The notes under the pieces: model-generated | What the model was told of the DNA's origin: nothing | What the model saw: the letters and a program-made list of their open reading frames with translations, nothing else | Database searches by the model: none | From: Chryseobacterium sp. ZHDP1 | GTDB lineage: Bacteria > Bacteroidota > Bacteroidia > Flavobacteriales > Weeksellaceae | Assembly: GCF_018603435.1 (NCBI RefSeq) | Contig: NZ_CP075682.1 | Location: 4,526,001 to 4,590,000 of the forward strand | Reading direction: 5' to 3' | Length of the DNA stretch: 64,000 bases | In this document: positions 61,695 to 64,000 of the stretch, piece after piece | How the letters are laid out: the number at the start of each line of letters is the position of its first letter | Position numbering within the stretch: the stretch's first letter is position 1 | Translations under genes and position numbers: made by a program

Positions 61695-62615
61695 ATGGCT
61701 TATATAGATTACTATAAAATTTTAGGCGTAGACAAGAACGCAACGCAGGAAGATATCAAAAAGGCATATCGTAAACTCGCAAGAAAATTACATCCCGATC
61801 TTAATCCTGATGATAAGGAAGCCGAAAGACAATTCAAAGAGCTTAATGAAGCCAATGAAGTTCTGAGCAATCCCGAAAACCGTGCAAAGTACGATAAATA
61901 CGGAGAACACTGGAAGCATGGCGAAGAATATGAAAAAGCTCGGCAACAGCAGCAAAGACAATATCAAAATCAGGGAGGAAACTTCGGAGGCGGATTTTCG
62001 GAAGCGGATTTTGGTGATGGGGAAGATTTTTCAGATTTTTTCCAGAGTATGTTTGGCGGAGCAGGAGGAGGTTTCGGAAGGAATTCAAGGGGAAGTGCGT
62101 CGGGAAAATTTAAAGGACAGGATATTCAGGCAGAATTAACTTTAACCTTGAAAGATGCCGCAACAACACATCCTCAGACTTTTGATATCAATGGCAAAAA
62201 AGTAAGAATTACCATTCCGGCGGGAACTTATGACGGTCAGCAGATTAAATTAAAAGGTCATGGAAATCCCGGTTTCAATGGCGGTCCGAATGGAGATTTA
62301 TACATTACTTTCAATATCACTCCTGATCCGAATTTTGAAAGAACCGGTGATGATCTGAAATCTAAAGTTTCAATTGATCTGTACACTGCCGTTTTAGGCG
62401 GTGACGTAAAAGTAAACACGCTGAACGGAAGCGTAAATCTGAAAGTAAAACCTGAAACACAGAACGGAACAACGGTGAGACTAAAAGGAAAAGGTTTTCC
62501 GGTGTACAAGAAAGAGGGCGAATTTGGTGATCTTTTCGTGACGTATGAAGTTAAATTACCGACAAACCTGACTGAAAAGCAGAAAGAACTTTTTGAACAA
62601 CTTAAAAATTCCTAA
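61695..62615 (+). CDS. cbpA: Curved-DNA-binding / DnaJ-like co-chaperone CbpA
   Basis: This 306-residue co-chaperone stimulates DnaK ATPase and may bind DNA. It has a J domain (residues 1-70) with the HPD motif in KLHPDLNPDD (about 34-36). A Gly/Phe-rich segment with GGNFGGGF and GGAGGGFG repeats follows (about 95-140), then two beta-barrel substrate-binding domains (about 145-295). There is no zinc-finger domain, which separates CbpA from DnaJ. A cbpM-like gene follows 3 bp after its stop, which confirms the type. Confidence 0.93.
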   Translation: MAYIDYYKILGVDKNATQEDIKKAYRKLARKLHPDLNPDDKEAERQFKELNEANEVLSNPENRAKYDKYGEHWKHGEEYEKARQQQQRQYQNQGGNFGGGFSEADFGDGEDFSDFFQSMFGGAGGGFGRNSRGSASGKFKGQDIQAELTLTLKDAATTHPQTFDINGKKVRITIPAGTYDGQQIKLKGHGNPGFNGGPNGDLYITFNITPDPNFERTGDDLKSKVSIDLYTAVLGGDVKVNTLNGSVNLKVKPETQNGTTVRLKGKGFPVYKKEGEFGDLFVTYEVKLPTNLTEKQKELFEQLKNS

Positions 62616-62618
62616 GCC

Positions 62619-62921
62619 ATGAGTGAAAGAATATCGCGGGAAGAACTCGTAAAAATATACAATGTAGAAATTACTTTTTTTGATGAACTGGTGAATTCCG
62701 GATTGCTCAATATTCATACAGAAAACGAAATCCGTTATGTGATGTATGAAGATTTGTCCACGTTTGAGCGGTTTACCAACTGGCATTATGATCTGGAAAT
62801 CAATCTTCCGGGTTTGGAAGTGATCCATGAAATGCTGAAAAAAATGGAAGATCTCAGACAGAGGAACCGTGAACTGATGAATAAACTTTCGGCAGTTGCA
62901 GATAAATATGAGGATGGGTAA
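62619..62921 (+). CDS. cbpM: Chaperone modulator CbpM
   Basis: This 100-residue MerR-like helical protein binds the J domain of CbpA and blocks its co-chaperone and DNA-binding activity. It is visible as MSERISREELVKIYNVEITFFDELVNSG, a degenerate winged-helix start, and a long C-terminal helix (about residues 65-95, IHEMLKKMEDLRQRNRELMNKL). It starts 3 bp after the cbpA stop, so the pair is translationally linked. Confidence 0.9.
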   Translation: MSERISREELVKIYNVEITFFDELVNSGLLNIHTENEIRYVMYEDLSTFERFTNWHYDLEINLPGLEVIHEMLKKMEDLRQRNRELMNKLSAVADKYEDG

Positions 62922-63041
62922 TTTAGTTGATAGCTGAAGCATCATGATTGATGATTGGAGTTGTGAAAAAACAAGAGATCAATGAAGAGATCATCATTTA
63001 ATTAAATTTTTCATTTAGCTTTGCATCAGAAATTACTGTTT

Positions 63042-63569
63042 ATGACTGAAGAAAAAGTTATTGTTTTAAAACCTAAAAGGAAAGACTTCGAAGAAATATA
63101 TTTCAGCGGAAATCAGGGAAATTTGTTTTTTTCATCAACAACCCGAGGAAAAACGATTACAACGATTGTAATTGCCGTTATTTTACTGATTGTTTTTGTT
63201 TTCAGAAATGATTTTACCAAAGAAAAAGCGGGAATTTTATACTTCGTAAGTTTTTTGTTTTTGCTGTGTGCGGTTTTTCTTTCGGTAAGCATCAACAAAG
63301 TTTCGAGATGGAAAAAGCAGGTGAATAATTACCTGAATAAGCTTGAAAACTGTGAAATCTACGAAATCCGGTTTGATGAAAATTTTTTTACCGTAAATAT
63401 CGATGGCGAAAAAGAAACCAGCGAATGGAAAGATTTCACTTATTTTGACAGCAATAATGAATTTATTACCGTTGAAGGAAAATACAGCTATATGTTTCCC
63501 AAAAAATCGATGAGTGAAAAAGAATACAGCTTTCTGAAGCAGGTTTTAAAGAAAAATATTTCAGAATAA
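63042..63569 (+). CDS. YcxB-like membrane protein
   Basis: This 175-residue protein has an N-terminal cytoplasmic segment, two hydrophobic helices (about residues 39-57 and 67-86) and a C-terminal soluble domain (about 100-170). The last reads like a YcxB C-terminal domain (IYEIRFDENFFTVN; WKDFTYFDSNNEFITVEG). The start at ATG 63042 (MTEEKVIVLKPKRK) is chosen because the longer frame from TTG 63021 overlaps a TAGCTTTG -7-like box (63016-63023). The biological role of the family is unknown. A hairpin terminator follows. Confidence 0.7.
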   Translation: MTEEKVIVLKPKRKDFEEIYFSGNQGNLFFSSTTRGKTITTIVIAVILLIVFVFRNDFTKEKAGILYFVSFLFLLCAVFLSVSINKVSRWKKQVNNYLNKLENCEIYEIRFDENFFTVNIDGEKETSEWKDFTYFDSNNEFITVEGKYSYMFPKKSMSEKEYSFLKQVLKKNISE

Positions 63570-63577
63570 AACAACAA

Positions 63578-63606
63578 AAAACTCAGAGTGCTTTGCTCTG
63601 AGTTTT
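63578..63606. terminator. Bidirectional terminator between convergent genes
   Basis: AAAACTCAGAG (63578-63588) pairs with CTCTGAGTTTT (63596-63606). T-runs follow on both strands, serving the membrane-protein gene and the cysteine-synthase-type gene. Confidence 0.75.
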
Positions 63607-63627
63607 ATTTTATCATAAAAAAGCTGA

Positions 63628-64000
63628 TTAATCCAGCCAGCCCATTTCCTTCATCCAGTCGTCGTTGTAAATTTTTCCGACGTATCTAGAACCATGATCG
63701 TGAAGAAGAACCACAATCACATCATCTTTCGTAAACTGATCTTTCATCTGTACCAAAGCAGAAATCGCGCTTCCCGCAGAATATCCGCAGAAAATACCTT
63801 CTTCTTTAGCCAGTTTTCTTGCATACACCGCTCCGTCCTTATCCGTTACTTTTTCAAAATGATCGATTACCGACATATCGTAGTTTTCAGGAAGAATATC
63901 TTCGCCAATTCCCTCCGTAATGTACGTGTAAGCATTTCCTAAGTTGATTTCCCCCGTTTCGTGGATCTCTTTTAAGATCGAACCATATGTATCTACTCCG
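63628..64000 (-). CDS. Cysteine synthase/CBS-family PLP enzyme, 5' part cut by window edge
   Basis: The visible C-terminal 123 residues are in frame from the window edge to the stop at 63628. They include GIGEDILPENYDMS, the conserved EGIFCGYSAGSAISALVQ glycine-rich segment and the closing HDHGSRYVGKIYNDDWM. These match the end of the O-acetylserine sulfhydrylase / cystathionine beta-synthase fold. It is too partial to say whether it makes cysteine or cystathionine. Catalytic lysine and N-terminal motifs lie outside the window. Confidence 0.85.
   Translation of the reverse strand, partial: GVDTYGSILKEIHETGEINLGNAYTYITEGIGEDILPENYDMSVIDHFEKVTDKDGAVYARKLAKEEGIFCGYSAGSAISALVQMKDQFTKDDVIVVLLHDHGSRYVGKIYNDDWMKEMGWLD

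Noticed and set aside
1..64000. CRISPR arrays, rRNA genes and riboswitches
   Set aside because: No regularly spaced short direct repeats with unique spacers were seen, no rRNA sequence was recognised, and no leader matched a riboswitch I know.

Overview
The window looks like chromosomal DNA of a Bacteroidota member of the class Flavobacteriia, most likely Chryseobacterium or a close Weeksellaceae relative. This genus call rests on gene content and style and was not tested by alignment. The support is: AT-rich DNA; almost no Shine-Dalgarno sequences; many promoters of the Bacteroidota form (TTG, a spacer of about 18-23 nt, then TAnnTTTG); DUF5683, DUF5684-type LepB and WbqC genes next to parAB; mevalonate-pathway HMG-CoA synthase; and secreted proteins with short Lxx(A/S)Q signal-peptide ends.

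Layout. 1-5 kb: the end of a polyprenyl synthetase gene, a phosphate uptake pair (PhoU-like DUF47 plus PiT) and a DEAD-box RNA helicase. 5-9 kb: a DUF2461 protein, an orphan HARE-HTH/HrgA-like protein and purA. 9-17.5 kb: tonB, then parA-parB-DUF5683-dapB-lepB-wbqC and a subtilisin-like protease. A parS-like palindrome lies inside lepB. 17.5-19 kb: two lipoproteins, one OmpA-like. 19-22.5 kb: a four-gene operon (UbiA, DprE1-like, DprE2-like, HAD phosphatase) that reads like a decaprenylphosphoryl-arabinose type pathway. 22.5-24.2 kb: cysteine desulfurase and thioredoxin.

24.3-42.3 kb is the accessory core. Three identical tandem tRNA-Asp genes are followed by a 17.6-kb segment and then a fourth identical tRNA-Asp. 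The segment holds a five-gene, single-strand operon: two small related beta-rich proteins, a 1217-residue protein, an endonuclease/exonuclease/phosphatase-fold protein and a giant 3631-residue protein with at least eight LysM-like repeats. I do not recognise this set as a described system, and it is my main candidate for something new. No integrase, transposase or phage structural gene accompanies it.

42.4-47 kb: a small unknown protein and an operon of three secreted surface proteins, one with two exact-length 185-codon repeats and a C1q/TNF-like end. 47-53 kb: L,D-transpeptidase, a PDZ aspartyl-protease-like protein, an esterase, a lipoprotein and tyrS. 53-59.8 kb: a probably leaderless ECF sigma factor, HMG-CoA synthase, and an AraC / aldehyde dehydrogenase / alcohol dehydrogenase / DUF779 catabolic module. 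60-64 kb: a dicarboxylate symporter, CbpA-CbpM co-chaperones, a YcxB-like membrane protein and the end of a cysteine synthase-family gene.

At least three families of dispersed intergenic repeats with strong hairpins recur between genes. Starts were moved inward from the longest open frame where the family start or a promoter argues for it, as stated in each entry. No alignments or database searches were run.
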